A stretch of 64,000 nt of DNA from Pseudomonadota bacterium (GTDB taxonomy: Bacteria > Pseudomonadota > Gammaproteobacteria > Burkholderiales > Burkholderiaceae_C), in contig JAJZUZ010000005.1 of the NCBI GenBank assembly GCA_021845965.1, forward strand, positions 1 through 64,000, read 5' to 3'. The notes under the pieces were generated by a model. The model made no database searches. It was not told the DNA's origin and saw only the letters and a list, made by a program, of their open reading frames with translations. Positions within the stretch are counted from its first letter, which is position 1; each line of letters begins with the position of its first letter. Positions 42,518 through 51,834 of the stretch are shown piece after piece. The position numbers were made by a program, and so were the translations under genes.

Positions 42518-44074
42518 ATGGCCTCAGATCGCACCGGAGCGTTGCCCGCCTGGCGGGCGCCGATGGCGGAGTACCCAGAGCTGCTGCTGGACAGTTCCAT
42601 GCGACTGTCCCGCCTGCTGCGGCTCGGCATCTGGGGCGGTGCGGCACTGCTCTGTCTCGTCCTGCTGGTGGCGCCGGTGCAGACCGATGCGCGGATCGCC
42701 CTGGCCATGGGCCTGGTGGTCCTGACGGCCCTCGCTGCTTCCCTGCTGTACTTTCACGGGCCGCTGGCGGCCGCACGCCTGTACGTCGCCGGTGGCTGGC
42801 TCACCGTGACAGCCGTCTGCGCGGCCGGCCCGGGCCTGGCCGGCACCCATGTGGCCGCCTATCCCCTGTTGATCTTCCTGGCCGGCTGGATGCTCGGCGG
42901 CGGCTATTGCGTCGCCCTGCTGGCGCTCAGCGCCCTGGCCGTCATCGGGCTGGCGTGCGGCCAGGCCGCCGGGCTGCTGGCCGCCGCCGGCCCGGCGCAG
43001 ATCGCCACCGATGCCGTGACGCTGCTGACCGTGCTGGGGGCCACGGCGCTGGCCACGCTCTACCTGGTGCGGGCCTATGTCGAGCGCTATGGGCAATTGC
43101 GCCAGCTCAACCAGCAGGGCCAGCTCGACCTGCAGGTGGCGCAGGCGCGCGAGGTCGATTTCCGCCTGCTGGCCGAGCACATGCCGGGTCTGGTGTTCCA
43201 GTGTGATGCGCAGGGCCGCTGCCTCTACGCCAACCAGCGCATGGCGCGTTTCTTCGGGCGCACCACGCAGGCCCTGCTGGGTACACCGATGGCGGAGTTG
43301 CTGGGCGGCAGCTCCGTGCGCGACCTCTCGCCCTACCAGGCGGCCGTGCTGCGCGGCGATGTGGTGGAGTTCGACATGCGCCGGCTGGCGCCCGACGGCG
43401 TGTGGTGCGACGTGGAGGTCACGCTGGTGCCACGGCAGGCGGCGGATGCGTCGCGCGTGGTGGGCTGGTACGGCCTGATCTATGACGTCACGCGGCGCGA
43501 GCGCCAGGCCGTGGAGCTGCGCGACAAGGCCACGCACGACCCCCTGACCGGCTTGCCCAACCGCCTGCTGTTCCACGAGCGGCTGCAGCACGCCATGCGC
43601 AGCGCCTACCGGCACAGGAAGTCGGTCGCGGTGATGTTCGTCGACCTCGACAACTTCAAGCGCATCAACGACGTGATGGGGCACGGCGCGGGCGACATCT
43701 TCCTGCGCGAGATGGCGCGCCGCCTCACGGGCACCATCCGCGCCACCGATATGGTGGCGCGCCTCGGTGGGGACGAGTTCGTGGTGCTGGCCGAGGAGGT
43801 CGAGTCAGCCGAGGCGGCGGCGGCGATCGCCGACAAGGTGCTGGAGGCGCTGACCCAGCCCCTGGTCATCGGCAAGGAGACGGTCGCGGCGGGCGGCAGC
43901 ATCGGCATCGCACTGGGACCGCAGGACGGTGAGACCAGCGAGGCGCTGCTGCAGGCTGCCGACGCGGCGTTGTACGACGCCAAGGCGGCGGGACGCAAGT
44001 GCTATCGCATCTTCGGCGACGGCAGCCTGGGCGCGCCTGAGACCGGCGGGCTGAGCCGGCCGATGAAGCTCTGA
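42518..44074 (+). CDS. Membrane PAS-GGDEF diguanylate cyclase
   Basis: 518 aa, ATG behind AAGGGGAG. Five to six hydrophobic helices in residues 28-190. Then a PAS domain (about 205-330, LLAEHMPGLVFQCDAQGRCL) and a GGDEF domain with GGDEF at 417-421 and the linker DPLTGLPNRLLF. It makes c-di-GMP; no EAL domain. The I-site is not obvious. Confidence 0.92.
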   Translation: MASDRTGALPAWRAPMAEYPELLLDSSMRLSRLLRLGIWGGAALLCLVLLVAPVQTDARIALAMGLVVLTALAASLLYFHGPLAAARLYVAGGWLTVTAVCAAGPGLAGTHVAAYPLLIFLAGWMLGGGYCVALLALSALAVIGLACGQAAGLLAAAGPAQIATDAVTLLTVLGATALATLYLVRAYVERYGQLRQLNQQGQLDLQVAQAREVDFRLLAEHMPGLVFQCDAQGRCLYANQRMARFFGRTTQALLGTPMAELLGGSSVRDLSPYQAAVLRGDVVEFDMRRLAPDGVWCDVEVTLVPRQAADASRVVGWYGLIYDVTRRERQAVELRDKATHDPLTGLPNRLLFHERLQHAMRSAYRHRKSVAVMFVDLDNFKRINDVMGHGAGDIFLREMARRLTGTIRATDMVARLGGDEFVVLAEEVESAEAAAAIADKVLEALTQPLVIGKETVAAGGSIGIALGPQDGETSEALLQAADAALYDAKAAGRKCYRIFGDGSLGAPETGGLSRPMKL

Positions 44075-44131
44075 AGGCGGATGGATCCGCCCGACCGGGT
44101 GGCCGCTGGTAGCACCTCGCGCGGGAGCCCC

Positions 44132-44929
44132 ATGACCATGACGCCCTCGGCCGCCGATCTTGCCGATGCGAACCTGCTGGAGGCGATGCGCGTGCACGCC
44201 GGCTGGCAGCAACCCTGCGATCTCGTGGAGGCGGGCGGTGTGCTGCTGATTGCCGGCCCCAATGCCTTCCCCGGTGCATTCCGCAACAGCGTGACGCGCG
44301 TCGATGGCGGTGTGCCCGCTGCCGAGGTGCTGCGGCGGGCGCGGGACTTCTTCACACCGCGGGGCCGCGGCTACACGCTGGTGGCGCGGGCGAGCCGCGA
44401 CCCGGACCTGATGACTGCGCTGCAGGAGGCCGGCGTGGCGTCGCTGGCAGACAGCCCGTGCATGCTGATCGAAAGCCCGGTGTCCCCGCCGCCGATACCG
44501 GCCGGGATACGCGTCGAGTCCATGACGCAGCCGCAGCACGTGCGCGACGCCGTGCGGGTCAACGCCGAGGCCTACGAGGCGCTGGGGCTGCCGGCGGCGG
44601 AAACCCGCCTCTTCTTCGACCGCCCGCAGGCGGTGCTGTCGCCGCGCATGATCGGCTTCGTGGCCTATCGCGGCGTGGAGCCGGTCGCCACCGCGCTCAC
44701 CCTGCTCAGTGGTGAGGGAGCCGGCGTGTACTGGGTCGGCACCGCGGCCAGCGCGCGGCGCCAGGGGCTGGGCGAGTTGTGCACCCGCCTGGCCACCAAC
44801 GCGGGCTTTGCCCACGGTGCGCGCACGGTCACGCTGCAGGCCAGCCCCATGGGCGAACCCATCTACCAGCGCATTGGCTATCGCACCTGCGACCGGATGC
44901 TGCGCTTTCGCTTCGCGGCACCGGCGTGA
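44132..44929 (+). CDS. GNAT-family N-acetyltransferase
   Basis: 265 aa from ATG 44132, behind GGGAG; an upstream in-frame ATG at 44081 lacks one. The C-terminal GNAT fold shows YWVGTAASARRQGLGELCTR (acetyl-CoA pyrophosphate loop R/Q-x-x-G-x-G/A) and EPIYQRIGYRTC. The N-terminal half is a degenerate GNAT-like or substrate domain. Substrate unknown. Confidence 0.82.
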   Translation: MTMTPSAADLADANLLEAMRVHAGWQQPCDLVEAGGVLLIAGPNAFPGAFRNSVTRVDGGVPAAEVLRRARDFFTPRGRGYTLVARASRDPDLMTALQEAGVASLADSPCMLIESPVSPPPIPAGIRVESMTQPQHVRDAVRVNAEAYEALGLPAAETRLFFDRPQAVLSPRMIGFVAYRGVEPVATALTLLSGEGAGVYWVGTAASARRQGLGELCTRLATNAGFAHGARTVTLQASPMGEPIYQRIGYRTCDRMLRFRFAAPA

Positions 44930-44939
44930 ACGCGCAGCC

Positions 44940-45152
44940 TCAGGGCGGCGCGCGTGGCGATTCGGACGGCGGCGCCAGATAGCGTTCGATCCGGCGCACC
45001 GTCTCGTATTCGCGCTCGGCCAGCTGCCGGCGACCGGCGCGTTCGTGGCCCTGCGCCGCCTCGCGATGCCAGTGCAGGACGTGTTCAATCAGGGCCCGCA
45101 TCGCCGCGTCGGGAATGGCGGGCGCGGGCCGGTCGGTGGCAGGCGGGTTCAT
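44940..45152 (-). CDS. Small unknown protein
   Basis: 70 aa from ATG 45152. Helical and charged (AMRALIEHVLHWHREAAQGH, then RAGRRQLAEREYETVRRIER). No family recognised. It follows a small membrane protein gene by 1 bp, so it may be the end of that three-gene row. An extended TTG start at 45167 is possible. Confidence 0.5.
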   Translation of the reverse strand: MNPPATDRPAPAIPDAAMRALIEHVLHWHREAAQGHERAGRRQLAEREYETVRRIERYLAPPSESPRAPP

Positions 45153-45153
45153 C

Positions 45154-45471
45154 TCAGGCGATGACAAAGGCCAGCGCCACGGCCACCAGGGCCAGCAGCA
45201 CCAGGCCGCCAGTGAAGATCAGTTCGGCGTGTACTTCGAGCCTGCGCCCCGCGCCGTCGGCCCGCATGGCCGTGAAGGACAGCAGCGCGCTGACCAGAAA
45301 GACCACGGCGTCCACGGCCAGCAGCTTGTCGACCACCACGCGGAATTCACCGCCCGGGCCGAGGTGGCCGATGGACAGCACCGTCATGCACACGCCGATC
45401 ATGGTGGCCGAGGTGGGCAGGATGTGCGCCGACAGCCGACGTTCCGCGGGTATGGAGCGCGCAGGGCTCAT
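45154..45471 (-). CDS. Small membrane protein, unknown
   Basis: 105 aa with three hydrophobic segments (ATMIGVCMTVLSIGHLG, LAVDAVVFLVSALLSFTAM, and LIFTGGLVLLALVAVALAFV). No function assignable. It overlaps the preceding secreted-protein gene by 4 bp. Confidence 0.7.
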   Translation of the reverse strand: MSPARSIPAERRLSAHILPTSATMIGVCMTVLSIGHLGPGGEFRVVVDKLLAVDAVVFLVSALLSFTAMRADGAGRRLEVHAELIFTGGLVLLALVAVALAFVIA

Positions 45472-45917
45472 GCGTGGGGCGGCAGCTTGGCGGCTGGCCA
45501 GACGAAGACGGCGCGCGCCCCATGCTGGCTGGCGATGGCGACCCGCTCATGCCGCGCCTGGCCATGGCGCTCGGCGTCCACCGTGTAGCGGCCGGGTTGC
45601 AGCCGCGCCAGCAGGTAGGGGCCGTCCGCCGTGGCCTGCAGGACCGTCTGGTTCTTCGCGTCGCGCACGCGCACGTGCACGCCCGTCGTGAAGTCGGCGT
45701 GCTTGCCGTCCTGCACGGCGAACTCCAGGGTGAGCGGCCACCGCTTGCTGACCTGCTCGATGGCCTGTGCCTCGTCCTTGCCGATGCCGCCGCTCAGGTA
45801 CTCGACGCCGTCCGCATGCTGCACGGGCGGCAGGGGGGCCGGCTGCGCATGGGCGCCGGCGGCCAGCAAGGCGGCCAGCGCCACGATGAAAGTGAGAGAG
45901 TCCGTGCGTGATGTCAT
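45468..45917 (-). CDS. Secreted protein with carboxypeptidase-regulatory-like fold
   Basis: 149 aa. Signal peptide (FIVALAALLAAGAHAQPAPL). The mature part has a beta-sandwich pattern, GVHVRVRDAKNQTVLQATAD and LQPGRYTVDAERHGQ, as in carboxypeptidase regulatory-like domains. Located 44 bp downstream of the HtrA protease gene, so an envelope role is likely; function unknown. Confidence 0.7.
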   Translation of the reverse strand: MTSRTDSLTFIVALAALLAAGAHAQPAPLPPVQHADGVEYLSGGIGKDEAQAIEQVSKRWPLTLEFAVQDGKHADFTTGVHVRVRDAKNQTVLQATADGPYLLARLQPGRYTVDAERHGQARHERVAIASQHGARAVFVWPAAKLPPHA

Positions 45918-45961
45918 GATGACCTCCTGTTTCGTTGCTCAGGGATGCGGGACCCGGCGCC

Positions 45962-47455
45962 TCAGCCCAGGCGCACGGGGACGAAGATCTTGTCGCCGTC
46001 GCGCTCGATCAGCAGCGCGACCGACTTGTCCGATTTCGCCACCAGGGCGCGCACCTGCTCGACGCTGCGCACGGGTGTGCCGTTGACGGCCAGCAGCACG
46101 TCGCCCGACTGCACACCGGCCATGGCGGCCGCGCCCGCGACGTCCTCGATCAGCAGGCCGCCGCTGACGCCGGCTTCGCGCCGCTCCTGCGGCTGCAGCG
46201 GGCGCAGCGCCAGGCCCAGGCGGCCCTGGCCCTTGCCATGGCTGTCCTGCGCGACCTGGGTGGTCTTGTCGCTGGCGTCACCCAGCTTCGCCTGCAGCTC
46301 CTCGCTCTTGCCCTGGCGCCAGACAGACAGTGTCACCTTCTCCCCGGGCAGGGCCTGGCCGACCATGGCGGTGAGGTCGCCAGAGGCGACGATGGGCTGG
46401 CCGTTGTACTTGCGGATGACGTCGCCCGACTTCAGCCCCGCCTTCTCCGCCGCGCTGCCCGCCATCACGCTGCTCACCAGCGCACCTTCGGGCCGGTCCA
46501 GGCCGAAGGACTCGGCCAGGGTCTGGTTGACCTCCTGCACCGTGACGCCCAGCCGCGCATGGCTGGCATGCCCGGTGGCGACGATCTGGTCCTTCACCTT
46601 GGCGGCCACCTCGATCGGGATGGCGAAGGACAGGCCCTGGTAGCCGCCCGTGCGGCTGTAGATCTGCGAGTTGATGCCCACCACCTCGCCACGCGTGTTG
46701 AACAGCGGCCCGCCCGAGTTGCCGGGATTGACCGCCACGTCGGTCTGGATGAAGGGCACGAAGCTGTCGTCCGGCAGCGAGCGGCCCTTGGCGCTGACCA
46801 CGCCGGCGGTCACGCTGTTCTCGAAGCCGAAGGGTGAACCGATGGCCAGCACCCACTCACCCACCTTCAGGTCGCGCGCGCTGCCCAGCGGCACGGTGGG
46901 CAGGTCCCTGGCCTTGATGCGCAGCACGGCGACGTCGGTCTTCGGGTCCGCGCCCAGCACCTTGGCGTCGAACTCGCGCCGGTCGGTGAGCTTGACGGTG
47001 ACCTCCTTGGCATCGCGCACGACGTGGGCGTTGGTGAGGATCAGGCCATCGGCGCTGATGATGAAGCCCGAGCCCTGGGCGTGCACGGGCGTGCTGCGCG
47101 GGCCGGCGTAGCCGCCGTTGGGGCCCTGGAAGCGGCGGAAGAACTCGAAGAAGGGATCGTTGGGGTCGAAACCCGGCCAGTTGGGTTGCGAGCCGCCATC
47201 GTCATCGTCGTCGGACACCTTGTGCATGCCGCTGACGCTGATGTTGACCACCGCCGGCCCGTAGCGCTGCGTGATCTGCGGGAAATCATTGGGCGCCGCT
47301 GCCACGGGCGTGGGCGCTGCGGCTGCGGTCGCGGCGGGCGCCGCCGCGGCATGGGCGTGCTGGCCATAGACCAGCATGGCACCGCCGCCGCCGATCACAC
47401 CGGCAGTGAGCAGGGCCAGGACGAGCTGGCTGGGGGTGAGCAGACGTTTGTGCAT
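45962..47455 (-). CDS. DegP/HtrA-type periplasmic serine protease
   Basis: 497 aa from ATG 47455. N-terminal signal/anchor (LVLALLTAGVIGGGGAMLVY). Protease domain with the catalytic His in LILTNAHVV, Asp in KTDVAVLRIKA, and Ser in NPGNSGGPLFN. Two PDZ domains follow (about 285-370 and 400-490). It degrades or refolds misfolded envelope proteins. Upstream of it lies a QseBC-like two-component pair on the same strand. Confidence 0.9.
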   Translation of the reverse strand: MHKRLLTPSQLVLALLTAGVIGGGGAMLVYGQHAHAAAAPAATAAAAPTPVAAAPNDFPQITQRYGPAVVNISVSGMHKVSDDDDDGGSQPNWPGFDPNDPFFEFFRRFQGPNGGYAGPRSTPVHAQGSGFIISADGLILTNAHVVRDAKEVTVKLTDRREFDAKVLGADPKTDVAVLRIKARDLPTVPLGSARDLKVGEWVLAIGSPFGFENSVTAGVVSAKGRSLPDDSFVPFIQTDVAVNPGNSGGPLFNTRGEVVGINSQIYSRTGGYQGLSFAIPIEVAAKVKDQIVATGHASHARLGVTVQEVNQTLAESFGLDRPEGALVSSVMAGSAAEKAGLKSGDVIRKYNGQPIVASGDLTAMVGQALPGEKVTLSVWRQGKSEELQAKLGDASDKTTQVAQDSHGKGQGRLGLALRPLQPQERREAGVSGGLLIEDVAGAAAMAGVQSGDVLLAVNGTPVRSVEQVRALVAKSDKSVALLIERDGDKIFVPVRLG

Positions 47456-47559
47456 GGCAGACCTCAAGTTGCTTCGGGGTGGAACATGCAGGAAATGATG
47501 GGGCGGCAGACTTAGACGGCGCTTAAAGTCCGGCGCCGCCTGCGCCGCGGCAGCGGCAC

Positions 47560-48903
47560 TCAGGCCGGCAGCGCGAAGCCGACCGTCACGCGCAGGCCGC
47601 CCAGCCTGGGTGAGGACGCCAGCGCCAGCGTGGCGCCATGCAGCTCGGCGATGGACTTGACGATGGCCAGGCCCAGCCCGCTGCCGGTGGTCTCGGTGCC
47701 GGCCACGCGGTAGAAGCGGTCCAGCACGCGCTGGCGCTCGGCTTCGGGGATGCCTGGTCCGCTGTCATCGACCTGCAGCAGCAGGCGCCCGTCCGCGCGC
47801 TGCACCTCGACGTCGACCGAGCCGCCGGCCGGCGTGTGCTTGAGGGCGTTGTCGAGCAGGTTGCGCAGCAGGATGCGCAGGGCGTCGGGGTAGCCCTGGA
47901 TCGCGCTCTCGTCGGCCGCGCCCAGCCCGAGGTCGATGCCACGCTGCTGCGCCAGCGCCGCCAGCTCGCCGACACCCTGGCGCGCCAGCTCGGCCAGCCG
48001 CACCGGCTCCGCGGGCGTGCCGGTGGCGGCGGTGGACTGCTGGCGCGCCAGCACCAGCAGCTGTTCCACCAGGCGCGCCGCGCGGTCGATGCCCGCGCCC
48101 AGGCGCTGCACCGCCAGCTCGCGCGCCGCGGTGTCCTGGGCGCGTTGCAGGCCCTGCACCTGCAGCTTGAGCGCGGCCAGCGGCGAGCGCAGCTCGTGCG
48201 CGGCGTCGGCCACGAAATGCTTCTGCGCCTCGAAGGCCTGCCGCACGCGCGCCAGCAGCAGGTTGAGTTCATGCACCAGGGGCTGGATCTCGTCGGGCAG
48301 GCCGGTCTCGCTAACCTCATCCAGATCGGTGGCCTGGCGTCGCGCCAGCTGGGCGCGCACGCGTGCCACCGGCAGCAGCGAGGAACTCACCACCCACCAC
48401 ACCACCAGCATCAGCAGCGGCGCCATCAAGGCGATGGGGGCGATGGTGCGCAACGCCAGTGCACCGGCCATGCGCTGGCGCACGGCCATGTCCTGCGCGA
48501 CCTGGATCACGTGCAGTGGCGTGGCCAGGGAGAAGACGCGGAAGGTCCGTCCCCGGGCCTGGATGTCCGAGAAGCCGAGCACGGCGCGCTGCGGCAGCAC
48601 GGTGCTGGCCGAGGAGCCGAAGATGCGCAGGCCGTCGGCTGACCAGACCTGCACGACGAATTCGAAGCTCTCGTCTTCCAGCAGATCGGTGGTGTCGGGC
48701 ACCCAGGCGCCGCCGGGCAGGCCCGAGCGCAGCGACAGCGCCATCTGCTGCATGTGGTAGTCGAACAGCTCGTCGGCCTCGGCACGCGCGCTGCGGTAGG
48801 CGACCCAGCCCTGCAGCAGGGCCGCAAGCGCGATGGCCACCAGCAGGAAGGCCAGCAGGCGGGCGCGCAGCGAGCGGCTGATGCCGGGGCGCGAGGGCGT
48901 CAC
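47560..48903 (-). CDS. Sensor histidine kinase, QseC/PmrB-like
   Basis: 447 aa from a GTG at 48903 that overlaps the regulator stop (GTGA). Two membrane helices (LLAFLLVAIALAALLQGW and LMAPLLMLVVWWVVS) bracket a ~120-aa periplasmic sensor. The HAMP/HisKA part has the phospho-acceptor His in ADAAHELRSPLAALK. The ATPase part shows NLLDNALKHTP, VDDSGPGI and GSGLGLAIVKSIAE. It phosphorylates the adjacent regulator. Confidence 0.9.
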   Translation of the reverse strand: MTPSRPGISRSLRARLLAFLLVAIALAALLQGWVAYRSARAEADELFDYHMQQMALSLRSGLPGGAWVPDTTDLLEDESFEFVVQVWSADGLRIFGSSASTVLPQRAVLGFSDIQARGRTFRVFSLATPLHVIQVAQDMAVRQRMAGALALRTIAPIALMAPLLMLVVWWVVSSSLLPVARVRAQLARRQATDLDEVSETGLPDEIQPLVHELNLLLARVRQAFEAQKHFVADAAHELRSPLAALKLQVQGLQRAQDTAARELAVQRLGAGIDRAARLVEQLLVLARQQSTAATGTPAEPVRLAELARQGVGELAALAQQRGIDLGLGAADESAIQGYPDALRILLRNLLDNALKHTPAGGSVDVEVQRADGRLLLQVDDSGPGIPEAERQRVLDRFYRVAGTETTGSGLGLAIVKSIAELHGATLALASSPRLGGLRVTVGFALPA

Positions 48904-49568
48904 GACGACGACCCCCTGGGCACCATATAACCCACGCCGCGCACGTTCTGGATCACGCCGGCGCCGAGCTTCTTGCGCAGGCCGTGGATATAGACCTCCA
49001 CCGCGTTGCTGCTGATCTCGTCTTTCCAGCCGTAGAGCTTTTCCTCCAGCTGGGTGCGCGAGAGCACCAGGCCAGGCCGCGCGATGAGCGGTTCGAGCAC
49101 CGCCCACTCGCGTGCCGACAGCACCACCGGCTCGCCCCGGGCCGTGACTTCGCGCGTGGCGGGGTTGATGCTCACGCCCTCGTGCTCGTAGACCGGCTCG
49201 GCGCGGCCGGCGGCGCGGCGCAGCAGGGCGCGCAGGCGTGCCAGCAATTCGTGCAGGTCGTAGGGCTTGAGCACGTAGTCGTCGGCGCCAGCGTCCAGGC
49301 CGTCGATGCGCTGCTGCACGGCGTCGCGTGCGGTGGCAATCAGCACCGGCATGCGCTGGCGGCGTGCGCGCAGGGCGCGCAGCACCTCCAGCCCGTCGCG
49401 TTTGGGCAGGCCCAGGTCGAGCAGGACGAGGTCGTAGTTCTGCGTGCGCAGGGCGGTGTCGGCCAGCTCGCCGTCGCGCACCCAGTCCACGGCGTAGTGC
49501 TCGGCGCGCAGCAGGTCCAGCACGGCCTCGCCGATCATCGAGTCGTCTTCCACCAGCAGCAGGCGCAT
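48900..49568 (-). CDS. OmpR-family response regulator, QseB-like
   Basis: 222 aa. Receiver with LLLVEDDSMIG, the phospho-acceptor Asp in LVLLDLGLPKRDG, and the Lys in DDYVLKPYDLHELLAR. C-terminal winged helix with LVLSRTQLEEKLYG and VYIHGLRKKLGAGVIQNVRG. Coupled to the kinase by overlap. The htrA operon downstream is a plausible target. Confidence 0.92.
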   Translation of the reverse strand: MRLLLVEDDSMIGEAVLDLLRAEHYAVDWVRDGELADTALRTQNYDLVLLDLGLPKRDGLEVLRALRARRQRMPVLIATARDAVQQRIDGLDAGADDYVLKPYDLHELLARLRALLRRAAGRAEPVYEHEGVSINPATREVTARGEPVVLSAREWAVLEPLIARPGLVLSRTQLEEKLYGWKDEISSNAVEVYIHGLRKKLGAGVIQNVRGVGYMVPRGSSS

Positions 49569-49621
49569 GGCGAGACTCTAACGCGACCCGGCTTAGACCA
49601 GGCTTAAGTGATGCCTGGCGT

Positions 49622-50068
49622 TCAACCCGCCAGTGCGGCCTTGACGGCGGCCGACACCTGGCCCATCTCGGCCTTGCCGGCCAGGCGGGTCTTGACCACG
49701 CCCATGACCTTGCCCATGTCGCCCGGCCCCTTGGCGCCGAGCTCGGCCACGATGGCCTTCACTTCGGCGGCCACTTCCTCGGCCGAGAGGCGCTGCGGCA
49801 GGTAGGCTTCCAGCACCTTGATTTCGGCGCTTTCCTTGTCAGCCAGGTCCTGGCGGCCGGCCTGGGTAAAGGCGGCGACCGAGTCCTTGCGCTGCTTGAT
49901 CAGCTTGTCGACCACGGCGACCACGGCCGCGTCGTCCAGCGTGATGCGCTCGTCGACTTCCTTCTGTTTCAGGGCAGCCAGCAGCAGGCGGATGGTGCCC
50001 AGGCGCTCGCTGTCCTTGGCGCGCATCGCGGCCTTCATGTCGTCGTTGATCTGGTCCTTGAGTGACAT
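49622..50068 (-). CDS. yqeY: GatB/YqeY-domain protein
   Basis: 148 aa, the full family length. Start MSLKDQINDDMKAAMRAKD, then DAVVAVVDKLIKQRKDSV, and GPGDMGKVMGVVKTRLAGKA. The domain is shared with the tail of the GatB amidotransferase subunit and binds tRNA-like structures. It follows rpsU in the same direction, a conserved order. Confidence 0.92.
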   Translation of the reverse strand: MSLKDQINDDMKAAMRAKDSERLGTIRLLLAALKQKEVDERITLDDAAVVAVVDKLIKQRKDSVAAFTQAGRQDLADKESAEIKVLEAYLPQRLSAEEVAAEVKAIVAELGAKGPGDMGKVMGVVKTRLAGKAEMGQVSAAVKAALAG

Positions 50069-50083
50069 GGAAATTCTCCGGAT

Positions 50084-50123
50084 GAAAAAACAAAACCCGC
50101 GCCTGGCGTCCCGAGCGCGGGTT
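50084..50123 (-). terminator. Rho-independent terminator after rpsU
   Basis: On the minus strand AACCCGCGC (50123-50115) pairs with GCGCGGGTT (50102-50094), followed by a T-rich run. It lies between rpsU and yqeY, so it should reduce read-through into yqeY. Confidence 0.8.
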
Positions 50124-50157
50124 GTTGGATGCTCTGAGGTCGGCGACCCCGGTGCGA

Positions 50158-50370
50158 TCAGTACAGCTTCTTGGGCAGCTGCATCGAGCGGATGCGCTTG
50201 TAGTTGCGCTTGACGGCGGCGGCCTTCTTGCGCTTGCGCTCGGCGGTGGGCTTCTCGTAGAACTCGCGCGCACGCAGGTCCGTCAGCAGGCCCAGTTTCT
50301 CGATGGTGCGCTTGAAACGGCGCAGGGCGACGTCAAACGGCTCGTTCTCTTTTACGCGGATAGTCGTCAT
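50158..50370 (-). CDS. rpsU: 30S ribosomal protein S21
   Basis: 70 aa, the full S21 length: [20 protein letters not shown], then [20 protein letters not shown] and ending MQLPKKLY. Basic protein that binds the 3' end region of 16S rRNA and helps translation initiation. Confidence 0.95.
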   Translation of the reverse strand: MTTIRVKENEPFDVALRRFKRTIEKLGLLTDLRAREFYEKPTAERKRKKAAAVKRNYKRIRSMQLPKKLY

Positions 50371-50540
50371 TACGTAATGATTTCCGAATTGTGCGGACAG
50401 AGGGTGGGCAGGAAGATCGGGCCTGCTCGCCTTGTTTCGCGATGGTCCCCGCCTGTAACTAGTATTGGCCGGCGGGGTTATGCCAGCAAAGTCCGACATT
50501 ATAGCGGGTTAACCCGGCCCGGCAACCGGCCCGAAACCCG

Positions 50541-50573
50541 GGCCGCCGCAGGCGGCCTGCCCCCGGAGGGGGC
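50541..50573. repeat. Two GC-rich hairpins in tandem
   Basis: GGCCGCC (50541-50547) pairs with GGCGGCC (50551-50557), and GCCCCC (50559-50564) with GGGGGC (50568-50573). They lie downstream of the flavoprotein gene and upstream of rpsU on the minus strand. Hairpins of this composition are common between genes in related genomes; a terminator role is plausible. Confidence 0.5.
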
Positions 50574-50610
50574 CAGCGACCCACACGCAGTGGGGAGCGC
50601 GGGGGCGGGC

Positions 50611-51834
50611 TCAATCAGCCCGAAGGGCTTGGTCCATAGCTACGCCACAGGCGTGGCCGCTGGACCAAGCCCACTGGAAGTTGTAACCGCCCAGCCAGCC
50701 CGTCACATCCACCACTTCCCCGATGAAGTACAGCCCGGGCTGCTTCTGCGCCTCCAGCGTCTGGCTGGACAGCTCCCGGGTGTCCACGCCCCCTGCCGTG
50801 ACCTCGGCCTTGGCGTAGCCCTCGGTGCCGGTCGGCGTGAGTTCCCAGGCAGACAGGCGCTGGGCCAGGACGGCCAAGGCCTTGTCGGCTGCTTCGTTGA
50901 CCGGGCGCTGCCAGGCCGGGTCCTGGCTGGCCCAGGCCTCGGCCAGCCGGGCCGGCAGCAGGGTGGCCAGTTCGTTCGCGATCAGCTTGCGCGAGTGCAG
51001 CTTGGCCTCGGCCAGCCGGGTCGCCAGGTCCTGTTCCGGCGCCAGGTTGATGCGGATCGGCGTGCCGGGTTTCCAGTAGCTGGAGATCTGCAGCACGCCC
51101 GGGCCCGAGAGGCCGCGGTGGGTGAACAGCAGGTCCTCCAGGAAGGCCATGCGCTCCTTCTTGCTGCCGGTCTCGATCTGCACCGGCAGCGCCAGCCCGG
51201 CCAGGCCGGCATAGGGCGCCCAGGCGGTGCCGTCAAAGGTCAGCGGCACCAGGGCCGGGCGCGGTTCGACGATTTTCAGGCCGAACTGGCGCGCGATGCG
51301 GTAACCGAAATCGGTGGCGCCGATCTTGGGGATGGACAGGCCGCCCGTGGCGATCACCAGCGCGCGGCTTTGAACGGTGCCCTGGTCGGTGTCGAGTTCA
51401 TAGCCTGCGGCGCCGTGGCGCACCGCCTGCACCCCGCAGGGCTGCCAGCGGGTCACGCCGCCCTGCTCGCACTCACGCAGCAGCAGCTGGATGATGTCGT
51501 CGGCCGAGCGGTCGCAGAACAGCTGGCCCTTGTGCTTTTCATGGAAGGGAATGCCGTCGCGCTGCAACAGGGCGATGAAGTCGGCCGGCGTGTAGCGCGA
51601 CAGCGCCGAGCGGCAGAAATTGGGGTTCTCGCCCAGGAAGTGCTTGTGCGGCTGGCGCGGATCGAGGTCCCGGTTGGTGAAGTTGCAGCGCCCGCCGCCC
51701 GAGATGCGGATCTTTTCCGCGACCTTGGCCGCGTGATCGATCACCAGCACCTTGAGGCCGCGTTGGCCGGCGACGCCGGCGCAAAACAGGCCGGCAGCCC
51801 CGGCCCCGATCACCACCGCATCGAATTGCTGCAT
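50611..51834 (-). CDS. HI0933/YhiN-family flavoprotein
   Basis: 407 aa. FAD-binding N-terminus VVIGAGAAGLFCAGVAGQRG, then ISGGGRCNFTNRD, characteristic of HI0933-type proteins, plus LVIATGGLSIPKIGATDFGY and a C-terminal GVDTRELSSQTLEAQKQPGL with GGYNFQWAWSSG. NAD(P)/FAD-dependent oxidoreductase; the physiological reaction is not established. The start overlaps the next gene stop by 1 bp. Confidence 0.9.
   Translation of the reverse strand: MQQFDAVVIGAGAAGLFCAGVAGQRGLKVLVIDHAAKVAEKIRISGGGRCNFTNRDLDPRQPHKHFLGENPNFCRSALSRYTPADFIALLQRDGIPFHEKHKGQLFCDRSADDIIQLLLRECEQGGVTRWQPCGVQAVRHGAAGYELDTDQGTVQSRALVIATGGLSIPKIGATDFGYRIARQFGLKIVEPRPALVPLTFDGTAWAPYAGLAGLALPVQIETGSKKERMAFLEDLLFTHRGLSGPGVLQISSYWKPGTPIRINLAPEQDLATRLAEAKLHSRKLIANELATLLPARLAEAWASQDPAWQRPVNEAADKALAVLAQRLSAWELTPTGTEGYAKAEVTAGGVDTRELSSQTLEAQKQPGLYFIGEVVDVTGWLGGYNFQWAWSSGHACGVAMDQALRAD

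Noticed and set aside
40296-42776. 826-codon minus-strand frame
   Set aside because: Only the last 211 residues are YjgA; the upstream part is antisense to pmbA.
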